DNA from: UBA3263 sp964528425
Lineage (GTDB): Bacteria > Bacteroidota > Bacteroidia > Bacteroidales > Muribaculaceae
Assembly: GCA_964528425.1 (NCBI GenBank)
Contig: CAZGTD010000004.1
Location: forward strand, 1 to 64,000
Reading direction: 5' to 3'
DNA length: 64,000 nt
The position numbers and the translations under genes were made by a program. Positions 52,007-60,923 of the stretch are shown piece after piece; the first letter of the stretch is position 1; each line of letters begins with the position of its first letter. The notes beneath the pieces are model-generated. The model saw nothing but the letters and a program-made list of their open reading frames with translations, was not told the DNA's origin and did not search any database.

Positions 52007-54715
52007 ATGAAAAAGCTGTTTCTATTGATTATAGTTGCGCTGTTGATTCTGCCGACGTTGGGTTGTCGGGAAGAGAAACATTATCGCATCGGCATATCGC
52101 AATGTAGCGAAGATGACTGGCGCCGTAGAATGAACGACGAAATCTATCGCGAAATAATGTTCCACCCCGAGGCTGAAGTGGAAATCCGTTCCGCCAACGA
52201 CAATAATGAAAAACAAATCGCCGACATCCGCTATTTTGCCGATAACGGATTCGACATTATCATCGCCGCACCCAACGAAGCCGACGCCATTACCCCGGTC
52301 ATTAAAGAGGTGTATGAGTCGGGCATACCGATTATAATTTTTGACCGCGACATCAACGGACATTCCTATACTTCCTATCAGGGAGTCGACAACTACGGGA
52401 TTGGGAAAGCAGCTGCACAATACGCCTATAATCTGATCGGTAAAAACGGCAAGGTTCTGGAAATCTACGGCCTGGCCGGTTCATCTCCAGCCATTCAACG
52501 CAATCAGGGATTTCGCGACGAAGCGGCCCGCTGCGGATTAACGGTTGTTGATTCCGCCCATGGCAACTGGAATTATGAGGATGCGGCCGAAGTTGCCGAT
52601 TCACTTCTTTCGCTTCACCCCGATATTGACCTGATTTATGCCCATAACGACCGTATGGCCATCGGAGCGTCGGAAGTCGCACAAAAGAAAGGATTGTCCG
52701 TAAAGGTAATCGGCATAGACGCCGCACCTGAAATCGGCATTAAGGCCGTGGCCGACGGAACTATTGACGCCACTTTTCTGTATCCCGCCGAGGGCTATCG
52801 CCTGATTCGTACCGCGCTGGCGATTTTAGAAAACAAGCCCTATGAGCGGGAAACAATTCTTCCCGTACTGTCGGCTGTTGATAAATCCAACGCCGACATT
52901 CTGCTGCTGCAAAATGAATCGCTGGCAGAAGAAACCGCTAAGATTAAGCTACTGAAGTCGCAGGTCGATGATTATTGGGACCAGCATTCGGCTCAGACGT
53001 CGCTTTTTTATTCTGCGATAGCGATTGTTGTGCTCCTGTTTGGCTTCCTGTTTATGGTTCTGAGAGCATTCTGGCTTCACAAGCGCCACCAAAACGCGCT
53101 GGTTGAGCAAAATAAGCTATTGGCGCAGCAGCGCGACACCGAAAAGAAGCTCAACGAGCAACTCAATGCCGCCACTCAGTCCAAGCTGATGTTCTTCACA
53201 AACGTTTCGCACGACTTGCGAACACCGCTCACCCTCATTGCCGAACCGGTCGAGCAGCTTGAAGCCGCCGACTATCTTACGCCCCAGCATCATGCTCTGA
53301 TAAAAATCGCAAGCAAAAACGTTAAGATACTCCGCCGGCTTATCAACCAGATTCTTGATTTCCGGAAATATGAAAGCGGCAAACTGACTGTTAACCTCGC
53401 CGAGGTGAATATTGCGGAGCTGATGCACGACTGGACCGAATCGTTTGCCGCAATTGCCCGCAAAAGAGACATTAAGCTCACAGTTGATATTCTTATCGAC
53501 CCGGCGGTTACGCTTGCCGTCGACGTAGAGAAAATTGAGCGAGTGTTCTTTAACCTCATGTCGAACGCCTTTAAATATACGGCCGATAACGGCAAGATTC
53601 ATCTTGTTTGCACAGCCGTTGATTCCAAGCTGATTTTCTCGGTCGAGGATACCGGTCAGGGCATAGCCGTTGAGGATATTTCAAACATTTTTGACCGCTT
53701 CTATCAGGTCGACAAAATCCACCCCAATGGCTCAGGCCTGGGCCTTTCGCTTGCCAAATCGTTCGTTGAGCTTCATGGCGGCTCAATCAGCGTTGAAAGC
53801 ACCCTCGGAAAAGGGAGCAAGTTCACCGTGTGGATTCCTATTCGCCACATCAGCGACACAGCCGAAACAAACCTTACGCGCTCGATAACCTCCAGCGATG
53901 TAATGACCGAGCTTTGCGATATAGAGCTGGAATTCAACGATGGTGACGACGAAAAACCGTTGCTGCTGATCATTGACGATAATTCCGACATACGGAAAAT
54001 GATACGCGAACTCCTGTCGGCTGACTACCGCATTATTGAGGCGGCCAACGGCAAGGATGGCATCAGACTCGCATCAAAATTTGTTCCGGACCTGATTATA
54101 TGCGACGTTATGATGCCGGTTATGGACGGCCTGGAATGTTGTAAACGCATTAAGAATGAGGTTACAACCTCCCATATTCCGGTATTGATGCTCACCGCCT
54201 GCAGCTTAGACGAACAACGTATTCAGGGCTACGAAAGCGGCGCCGACGGCTACCTGTCGAAACCTTTCAACAGCAAAATGCTCAGCATGCGGTGCGAAAA
54301 CCTGATTGAAAACCGCAAACGGATTAAGAATCTCTGGGAGACAACTCACGAAATCAAGGCTCCGGCCCAAGACCCGCGCCCCGACCTCGACAACGAGTTC
54401 TATGGCCGCTTTGTTGAACTGGTCAACAAAGAAATGGGCGATGCTGACCTTAATATCGACACCCTCGCAGCCAGGATGAACCTGGGGCGCTCGCAGTTCT
54501 ATCGCAAAATCAAGGCCCTGACAAACTACTCTCCGGTTGAGCTGCTCAGAAAAATGAGATTGACCCGGGCAAGAGATTTACTGACCAACACCGACAAATC
54601 AATCAGCGAAATAGCCTACGAAGTAGGGTTCTCCGCACCCGCATACTTCACGCGAGTATTCCGCGAGATGTTCAACGAGTCACCCTCGGAACTCCGCACC
54701 CGCCTCGGCCTCTGA
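52007..54715 (+). CDS. hybrid two-component system regulator with periplasmic sugar-binding sensor
   Basis: 902 residues. After a signal/anchor segment, a type 1 periplasmic-binding-protein domain (about 25-310; YRIGISQCSEDDWRRRMNDE, YAHNDRMAIGAS) serves as sensor. One membrane helix (about 330-355) leads to a histidine kinase (VSHDLRTP, His near 402; GLGLSLAKSF in the ATP lid). A receiver follows (IIDDNSD, CDVMMPVMDG, SKPF), then an AraC-type DNA-binding domain (about 800-900; ISEIAYEVGFSAPAYFTRVF). The layout is that of BT1754, the fructose-sensing regulator of the B. thetaiotaomicron levan locus. It lies between the GH32-MFS-kinase operon and the susC operon and is expected to activate both. 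Confidence 0.92.
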   Translation: MKKLFLLIIVALLILPTLGCREEKHYRIGISQCSEDDWRRRMNDEIYREIMFHPEAEVEIRSANDNNEKQIADIRYFADNGFDIIIAAPNEADAITPVIKEVYESGIPIIIFDRDINGHSYTSYQGVDNYGIGKAAAQYAYNLIGKNGKVLEIYGLAGSSPAIQRNQGFRDEAARCGLTVVDSAHGNWNYEDAAEVADSLLSLHPDIDLIYAHNDRMAIGASEVAQKKGLSVKVIGIDAAPEIGIKAVADGTIDATFLYPAEGYRLIRTALAILENKPYERETILPVLSAVDKSNADILLLQNESLAEETAKIKLLKSQVDDYWDQHSAQTSLFYSAIAIVVLLFGFLFMVLRAFWLHKRHQNALVEQNKLLAQQRDTEKKLNEQLNAATQSKLMFFTNVSHDLRTPLTLIAEPVEQLEAADYLTPQHHALIKIASKNVKILRRLINQILDFRKYESGKLTVNLAEVNIAELMHDWTESFAAIARKRDIKLTVDILIDPAVTLAVDVEKIERVFFNLMSNAFKYTADNGKIHLVCTAVDSKLIFSVEDTGQGIAVEDISNIFDRFYQVDKIHPNGSGLGLSLAKSFVELHGGSISVESTLGKGSKFTVWIPIRHISDTAETNLTRSITSSDVMTELCDIELEFNDGDDEKPLLLIIDDNSDIRKMIRELLSADYRIIEAANGKDGIRLASKFVPDLIICDVMMPVMDGLECCKRIKNEVTTSHIPVLMLTACSLDEQRIQGYESGADGYLSKPFNSKMLSMRCENLIENRKRIKNLWETTHEIKAPAQDPRPDLDNEFYGRFVELVNKEMGDADLNIDTLAARMNLGRSQFYRKIKALTNYSPVELLRKMRLTRARDLLTNTDKSISEIAYEVGFSAPAYFTRVFREMFNESPSELRTRLGL

Positions 54716-54756
54716 GGCCCGGGTATGATTTTTTGCGCATAATTCATCATTTTTTA

Positions 54757-54786
54757 TGCATTGACCAAAATTTAATAGTCAATGCA
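54757..54786. promoter_or_regulatory. inverted repeat upstream of the susC promoter, candidate operator
   Basis: TGCATTGAC and its exact reverse complement GTCAATGCA are separated by 12 bp and end 34 bp before the susC -7 element. The position fits an activator site for the hybrid regulator. Confidence 0.55.
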
Positions 54787-54820
54787 ACATGCTTATTACA
54801 CTAAATCAGCAATCATAAAA

Positions 54821-54828
54821 TAACTTTG
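54821..54828 (+). promoter_or_regulatory. -7 element of the susC operon
   Basis: TAACTTTG at 54821-54828 with no TTTG at -33, in line with activator-dependent transcription. The leader is about 30 nt. Confidence 0.65.
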
Positions 54829-54859
54829 CCGCAAAAATTCATCTCAACCAATTAATCAC

Positions 54860-57800
54860 ATGAAAAAAACAATTCTCAGTGCATTACTTCTATTGCTGAC
54901 AGTAATAGTTGCACAGGCGCAGGACATAACTGTGCACGGGACCGTTGTTTCGGCTCTTGACAATGAGCCGCTCATAGGTGCAAGCGTCATTTCCGAATCA
55001 AAGGGAACGGCCGGTGTCGCCACCGATATTGACGGCAATTTTATCATTACTGTACCCGACGGTTCAAAACTCATAGTATCCTATGTTGGCTATAAAACCA
55101 AAACCGTCAAGGCGGAGGCCAACCTGACAGTAGCCCTCGAAGAAGATGCCGCGCTGCTCGACGAAGTGGTTGTTATCGGCTATCAGACGGTTCGCAAGGC
55201 CGACCTTACAGGCGCAGTTTCGGTAATGGACATGAAAGAGCCGTTGAGCGAAAACTCGCCTAACATTCTCAACTCTATGGCCGGCAAACTCCCGGGGGTA
55301 AACGTTATACCCGATGCGGCGCCCGGCGGCGTCGGTTCAATCAGGGTCCGCGGCATGTCAACCGCCAATTCCAGCAATAACCCCCTATATATAATTGACG
55401 GCGTGCCGACCGACAATATCGACTGCATCAACCCGTCAGATATTGAATCGATGCAGGTGCTGAAAGATGCCGCCTCGGCATCAATCTACGGCTCGCGCGC
55501 AGCCAACGGCGTGGTTATCATAACCACCAAACAGGGCAAAGGCGACCGCATGGTAATCAACCTCAGCTACGCAGCAAGCGCCCAGACCATTGCCAAGCGC
55601 TATAAAATGCTCAATGCCGAGCAGTGGGGCCGAGCCTACTGGACGGCATCGGCCAACTCAAACATCGCACCCTCGCATGTTCTATACGGTTCGGGCGCTA
55701 CGCCGGTGCTTCAGCCCTACGTTGACGGCAACCGCAATTTCCCGACCACGAATACCGACTGGCAAGACCAGATATACCATACAGCCTGGACCAACAACCT
55801 GACTGCATCCATTTCCAACACCACGGAAAAGAGTTCGGTTATGCTCTCGCTCAACTATATCAATCAGAACGGCAATATTACCGACACATTCTACGAACGC
55901 TATTCGGCCCGCATCAACTCCCACTATGACTTCAATAAATACATAACCGTAGGCGAAAACCTCATGGTGGCCCGCTGGTCAAACCGTGGTGTTGACGTTG
56001 CCGGCGACCGCGGCATACCTTTCACGGCAATGAGCCAGCATCCGGCGCTGCCGGTGCGCGGCGTCAACGGCGAATGGACCCTGCCGCTCGGTCTGATTGG
56101 TTCCGACCTGAACAATCCGGTTCAAATGATCGCCAACGCAAGCGACAACAGCAGTGCCTCGTGGCGCATACTCGGCAATACCTATCTTGAAGTCAAACCC
56201 ATTGACGGTTTGGTACTGAAAACCAATATCGGCATTGAACACAGCCAGTACTTCAACAATAATCTCGGCCGCGCATTCAATCCGGGCGATGTTAACAGCA
56301 TGTCGAGCGTTTACGGCCAGGGCGACACCTGGACCTGGACCAACACAGCCAACTATAACAAGACTTTCGCTAAAAAGCATCATCTGACCGTGCTTTTAGG
56401 CACAGAGGCCATCGGCTATACTTTCCGCGACCTTTCCGCCTCTCGCGAGGGTTACGCGTTTGAAGATGCCGACTTCATGCAGATCGGCTCCGGTACAGGC
56501 ACCCGCAACAACGGCGGCGGAAAAACACAATGGTCTGTATTCTCCCTTTTCGGCAAAGCAGATTATAACTATGCCGACCGCTACCTGGCTTCATTTACTA
56601 TCCGCCGCGACGAAAACTCGCGCTTTGCAAAAGGCTACCGCGCCGGCGTGTTCCCCGCATTCTCGCTTGCATGGCGTCCGACCCAGGAAGCATTCTTCCC
56701 CACAAACACCGTTCTCAACGACCTGAAAATCCGCTACTCTTGGGGCCAGAACGGTAATGCCAACATTCCCTCGCTCTATCCCGCTTATTCTACCTATATC
56801 TTCAACACCGGCAACGGTGCCTATGACCTCAGCGGCACGAACGCTTCAACTACCGCCGGCATAACCCTGGCCAGCACCGGCAACCCGGAACTGAAATGGG
56901 AAACCACCTATCAGAACAATATCGGCGTAGACCTTACCTTCTTCAACGGTTCACTGAATATCAGCGCCGACTACTACATCAAAAAGACCAAAGACATGCT
57001 TACCATTCCGCCGGCGCTCGACGTTGCGGGCGAAAACGCAGCTATCTGGCTCAACACCGGCGATATGAAAAACACCGGCTGGGAAGTTACCGTTTCATAC
57101 CGCAGCCCGCAATATGGCGATTTCTCTTGGAATGGTTCGGTTAACCTGTCGCAATACAAAAATAAACTCATTACCCTTAACTCGCGCCAGAAATTCATCG
57201 GTGGCGACCAGCGACTGATTCCCGGTCAACCAATGGGCGTTTACTTCGGCTATGTTTGCGACGGCATATTCCAGACCCAGGAAGAAGTAGCTAACCATGC
57301 CCAGCAGCCCGGCGCGGCTCCCGGCCGACTCATCTATCGCGACCTTGACGGAAACGGTATTATCGACGACAACGACTGCTGCATAATCGGCGACCCGAAT
57401 CCGGACCTGTCGATGGGCATCAACCTCGGATTCAAGTATAAGGCCTTCTCGCTCGATATGTTCTTTGCCGGTGATTTCGGCTTCGACATACAGAATCACA
57501 TGAAGCGCCAGCTGCTGTCGATGAACTACGGCAATATATCCACCAACCGCGGCGCTGACATTCTCAACGCCTGGACTCCGACCAACACCGGCAGCGACAT
57601 TCCGCAGCTTTCGCTTACGGACGATAACAACGAGTCGCGATTCTCGACCTACTACGTCGAAAACGGTTCCTACATGAAAATGAAATATCTGAAGCTCTCC
57701 TACACTCTGCCTAAGAACATAATCAGAAAAATCGGCGCGAGCCACATGGACGTTTACGGCCAGGTTGAGAACGTGTTCACCATGACCAAATATACGGGTC

Positions 57801-57901
57801 TCGACCCCGAAATCTTGCCCGGAGAATATGGTGCGCACATCGACAACGGCGCATACCCGCGTCCGCGAACCTTCTCTCTCGGATTAAACATTCAATTCTA
57901 A
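54860..57901 (+). CDS. SusC-like TonB-dependent outer-membrane fructan importer
   Basis: 1013 residues. A signal peptide ending AQAQ is followed by a carboxypeptidase-D-regulatory-like domain (about 23-100), the TonB box region with EVVVIGYQTVRKADLTGAVS, the plug domain (about 120-225) and a 22-strand beta-barrel ending RTFSLGLNIQF. It imports oligosaccharides together with its SusD partner at the expense of the proton motive force. It is the first gene of an operon with SusD, a surface glycan-binding protein and GH32. Specificity for fructan is inferred from these neighbours. Confidence 0.95.
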   Translation: MKKTILSALLLLLTVIVAQAQDITVHGTVVSALDNEPLIGASVISESKGTAGVATDIDGNFIITVPDGSKLIVSYVGYKTKTVKAEANLTVALEEDAALLDEVVVIGYQTVRKADLTGAVSVMDMKEPLSENSPNILNSMAGKLPGVNVIPDAAPGGVGSIRVRGMSTANSSNNPLYIIDGVPTDNIDCINPSDIESMQVLKDAASASIYGSRAANGVVIITTKQGKGDRMVINLSYAASAQTIAKRYKMLNAEQWGRAYWTASANSNIAPSHVLYGSGATPVLQPYVDGNRNFPTTNTDWQDQIYHTAWTNNLTASISNTTEKSSVMLSLNYINQNGNITDTFYERYSARINSHYDFNKYITVGENLMVARWSNRGVDVAGDRGIPFTAMSQHPALPVRGVNGEWTLPLGLIGSDLNNPVQMIANASDNSSASWRILGNTYLEVKPIDGLVLKTNIGIEHSQYFNNNLGRAFNPGDVNSMSSVYGQGDTWTWTNTANYNKTFAKKHHLTVLLGTEAIGYTFRDLSASREGYAFEDADFMQIGSGTGTRNNGGGKTQWSVFSLFGKADYNYADRYLASFTIRRDENSRFAKGYRAGVFPAFSLAWRPTQEAFFPTNTVLNDLKIRYSWGQNGNANIPSLYPAYSTYIFNTGNGAYDLSGTNASTTAGITLASTGNPELKWETTYQNNIGVDLTFFNGSLNISADYYIKKTKDMLTIPPALDVAGENAAIWLNTGDMKNTGWEVTVSYRSPQYGDFSWNGSVNLSQYKNKLITLNSRQKFIGGDQRLIPGQPMGVYFGYVCDGIFQTQEEVANHAQQPGAAPGRLIYRDLDGNGIIDDNDCCIIGDPNPDLSMGINLGFKYKAFSLDMFFAGDFGFDIQNHMKRQLLSMNYGNISTNRGADILNAWTPTNTGSDIPQLSLTDDNNESRFSTYYVENGSYMKMKYLKLSYTLPKNIIRKIGASHMDVYGQVENVFTMTKYTGLDPEILPGEYGAHIDNGAYPRPRTFSLGLNIQF

Positions 57902-57926
57902 AACCGTTCGATAGCAAATTCCGACA

Positions 57927-59600
57927 ATGAAAAACATTAAAGATATAATAAACAACGCACTGTGTGCAACGGCACTGGCTTCAATGACATTAGCCTTTAC
58001 CTCTTGCGACGACATGCTTACAACAATACCGCTGGGCGTAATAACCGACGAACAAATCGGCGAAGACGAAGCCATAGACCTGATGACCTCGGCCTACGCA
58101 TCGCTGCTCTGCCACTTTTTCGGCAACAATGAATCGTTTGCCGGCCCGATTACCAACTGGATATTCGACGTCCGCTCCGACGATGCCCTTAAGGGAGGCG
58201 ACGGTGTAACGATGGAAGGGTATATCCACCAGCTTGAAGTGGGCAACGTGCAGAGCGACAATGATGTCGTCGCCTTCAAATGGCGTAATAATTTTTACTC
58301 CGTAAGCCGCTGCAACGCTGCCATACGCGGCATTTTGAACTCCCCCGGCATTGACCCGGACAACAAAGCATCGTATATCGCCGAAATGAAGACCCTGCGC
58401 GCATACTTTTACTTTGACCTGCTGCGCATTTTCCGCCAATTCCCGTATTACGACGAAACTGTCAACAACCCCAGCGAATGTCGTGCCGACCAGTATACCC
58501 GCGAGCAGATTGCCGACTTTATCAAGAATGATCTCCGCGAAAGTTATAAAATCCTGCCCGAAGACCAGGAACTTGTCGGCCGGTTCAACAAATATGTTGC
58601 CGCAGCCCTGCTGGCTCGCGTAGACCTTTTCACCTCCGACTGGGAAGAAGCCGAAAAATATGCCGGCTACGTTATCGCCAGCAATAAATATGAGCTCTAT
58701 CCTAACTTCCTCGACATGTCAAAGCCCGAATTCAACAACCAATATGAATCGGTATTGGCAATTCAGTTCTCCTCGGCCAACTCGCCCGACCAGTTCAATT
58801 ATTCGAACTGCCTGAACTGCACCTGGTCTGATGGAAACCTCTATGGCAATGGCGATGACTTCTATCTGGCATCACAAAACCTGGTAAACGCATTCCGCAC
58901 CGATGCGAACGGTCTTCCGCTGTTTGACACTTTCAACGATGAAAACGTTGACAAAGCTGACTACGACGGCAACGTCGATCCCCGCCTGGACTTCACACTC
59001 GGCCGCATAGGAATGCCCTGGCGTTCACACACCTATAACGAAAAATGGTGTCGCAATATTGAGCTTTATGGCCAATACTCGGGCAAAAAGCCCTACCCCG
59101 CTCCCGAATCGCCCTTCGTTAAGCCCGGCATCGTGCCCTGGGGCGCTTCATCGCTCAACTTCATCCTGATTCGCTATGCCGACGTTATGCTGATGAAAGC
59201 CGAAGCCCTCATCGAACAGGGAAAGGATCTTGAAGAAGCGCGAAATCTCATCAACGACATCCGCCGCAAGGCCGCCCGCTCGGTTGACCCGGTTTACGAA
59301 CCTGTTGATTGCAACCCGTCGCTCGCAAACTACGCAGTAGGCGAGTACCCCCAGGCCGGCTGGACACGCGACTATGCCCGCAAAGCCGTGCGTATGGAGC
59401 GTCGCCTCGAACTCGCAATGGAAGGACAGCGCTGGTTCGACCTGGTGCGCTGGGGCAATGCGGTTGAAACAATGAATAACTATTATGCCTCGGAAAGTAA
59501 AATTCGCACTTACTACGAAGGAGCCAGCCTTAACGCCGACGAAATCTTCTTCCCCATACCTGTTAATCAGGTCGACAACGCCGGTGACTTATATAAATAA
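57927..59600 (+). CDS. SusD-like surface glycan-binding lipoprotein
   Basis: 557 residues. Lipobox FTSC with Cys at residue 27, followed by acidic residues (DD), which is the Bacteroidota surface-export signal. The rest has the SusD fold with tetratricopeptide-like helices (MKTLRAYFYFDLLRIFRQFP, RMERRLELAMEGQRWFDLVR). It caps the SusC barrel and captures oligosaccharides. It lies 25 bp after susC. The ligand is inferred to be fructan. Confidence 0.95.
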   Translation: MKNIKDIINNALCATALASMTLAFTSCDDMLTTIPLGVITDEQIGEDEAIDLMTSAYASLLCHFFGNNESFAGPITNWIFDVRSDDALKGGDGVTMEGYIHQLEVGNVQSDNDVVAFKWRNNFYSVSRCNAAIRGILNSPGIDPDNKASYIAEMKTLRAYFYFDLLRIFRQFPYYDETVNNPSECRADQYTREQIADFIKNDLRESYKILPEDQELVGRFNKYVAAALLARVDLFTSDWEEAEKYAGYVIASNKYELYPNFLDMSKPEFNNQYESVLAIQFSSANSPDQFNYSNCLNCTWSDGNLYGNGDDFYLASQNLVNAFRTDANGLPLFDTFNDENVDKADYDGNVDPRLDFTLGRIGMPWRSHTYNEKWCRNIELYGQYSGKKPYPAPESPFVKPGIVPWGASSLNFILIRYADVMLMKAEALIEQGKDLEEARNLINDIRRKAARSVDPVYEPVDCNPSLANYAVGEYPQAGWTRDYARKAVRMERRLELAMEGQRWFDLVRWGNAVETMNNYYASESKIRTYYEGASLNADEIFFPIPVNQVDNAGDLYK

Positions 59601-59621
59601 CCAATCAACTACTCATCGAAA

Positions 59622-60827
59622 ATGAAAAAAATTCGCACATATAGCCTCTCTTTGCTGGCACTGATACTTTGTGGCGTTCTCGGCGGATGCTCCGACTTCG
59701 AGCCTACCGGTTTGCCCGAAGTTCCCGCCCTGGAAAAAGTTTCTGACCTGAGCGCCACCGTCAACGGCCGCAAAATCAACCTGTCGTGGGTGCTTCCCGC
59801 CGGCGGTGAAATCACCGGTGTGAAAATTCTCGTCAACGGCAACAACAATGCCGCTATCGACCTCCCCGGCCAACCGACCGAATATACCATCAAAGGCCTG
59901 TCGCTGGGACAAAGCTACCTCTGCACTATCAAGGTAATGTATGCCGGCGGCTACGTTTCGGAAGGCGTGTCCACCGAAGCCCGGATGCCTGATAAAATCG
60001 ACGGCGTAAAAATGGCCTATCTCATGACCGCCCCCGACATTGCCTCGCTGCCCGACGACGACGAACGCGCCGCTGCAACCTGGTTTGCCTCGCAACCCGA
60101 CGCCGAATTCATTCAGCCCTCGCAGATTGCGATTCTCGACCCCGACTTCTACCCCGTAATATGGATTGAAATCGACCGTGTCGGCCAGGCATTCGGTTGG
60201 GAAAACCTTCCCGGCGGCCTCAGCGACGAAGCAACCATCGAAGCCTTAAAGGAATACTCGGTCAACGGCGGCAGCCTCTACCTGGCCAACATGGCCACGC
60301 AGCTTACCGTTCCCCTCGGATTCGTGCCCGACAATATGGCTCCTACAGTTTTCGGCAATGGCGAAGGGGGCAGCGGCGACGATGTGTGGGTTATCAACCC
60401 CTATCTTGGATGGGACTTCAGAAATGGCTCCGACCAAGGATTCTATGACCGCACGGCCCACGCAATATTCAAAGGTCTGACGCTCGAAGACCCTAATAAC
60501 TACGGCTACGACAACCTGCCTTTGATTGGCCCCGGCCAGCGCGAAGACCATAACTGTCTTTGGGATTGCAATATCTACGGCAAAGGCGACCAACCCGACG
60601 TTATCAAGAATTTCGAGGTTACGACCAACTCGCTGGTTCTTGCAACCTGGGGCCACGTTCGCGACCACTGCGTTGCCGGTCTGGTGGAATTCTATGCCAA
60701 CGCCAACCATGGCCGCTGCATCGCCAACGGATTCGCCGCCTACGAGTGGAACCAGAACTCCGGTACAAACCCATATCAACACAATGTTGAGCAACTCACC
60801 CTCAACATTCTCAACTACCTGAAATAA
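59622..60827 (+). CDS. surface glycan-binding lipoprotein with DUF4960-like domain
   Basis: 401 residues. Lipobox GGC with Cys near 23, followed by SDFE, an acidic surface-export signal. A fibronectin type III-like domain (about 35-125; VNGRKINLSWVLPAGGEITG) precedes a C-terminal domain of about 270 residues. That domain looks like DUF4960, which occurs in the same position in levan loci of Bacteroides. It is presumed to bind fructan at the cell surface. The spacing to susD is 21 bp and it is probably co-transcribed. Assignment of DUF4960 is from memory of the family's context. Confidence 0.75.
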   Translation: MKKIRTYSLSLLALILCGVLGGCSDFEPTGLPEVPALEKVSDLSATVNGRKINLSWVLPAGGEITGVKILVNGNNNAAIDLPGQPTEYTIKGLSLGQSYLCTIKVMYAGGYVSEGVSTEARMPDKIDGVKMAYLMTAPDIASLPDDDERAAATWFASQPDAEFIQPSQIAILDPDFYPVIWIEIDRVGQAFGWENLPGGLSDEATIEALKEYSVNGGSLYLANMATQLTVPLGFVPDNMAPTVFGNGEGGSGDDVWVINPYLGWDFRNGSDQGFYDRTAHAIFKGLTLEDPNNYGYDNLPLIGPGQREDHNCLWDCNIYGKGDQPDVIKNFEVTTNSLVLATWGHVRDHCVAGLVEFYANANHGRCIANGFAAYEWNQNSGTNPYQHNVEQLTLNILNYLK

Positions 60828-60839
60828 TCCAACTTGTAA

Positions 60840-60915
60840 AGGAATTGATTTCTTTATATGGAAAAGCAAGAATGTCAAAAAAATTCATTATCTTTGTATA
60901 AAGAAATCAATTCCT
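60840..60915. promoter_or_regulatory. 19-bp inverted repeat flanking a promoter (possible switch)
   Basis: AGGAATTGATTTCTTTATA at 60840-60858 and its exact reverse complement at 60897-60915 enclose 38 bp that contain the -7 element TATCTTTG. The right arm ends 8 bp before the ATG at 60924. In a read-through transcript the arms would pair and cover the region just before the start codon. A transcript from the internal promoter would lack the left arm. DNA inversion of the promoter is an alternative reading. Confidence 0.85.
60889..60896 (+). promoter_or_regulatory. internal promoter -7 element of the second GH32 gene
   Basis: TATCTTTG at 60889-60896, directly inside the right arm of the inverted repeat. 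The -33 region (AAGCAAGAATG) does not match TTTG. Predicted transcription start near 60901. Confidence 0.55.
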
Positions 60916-60923
60916 ATAAAACA

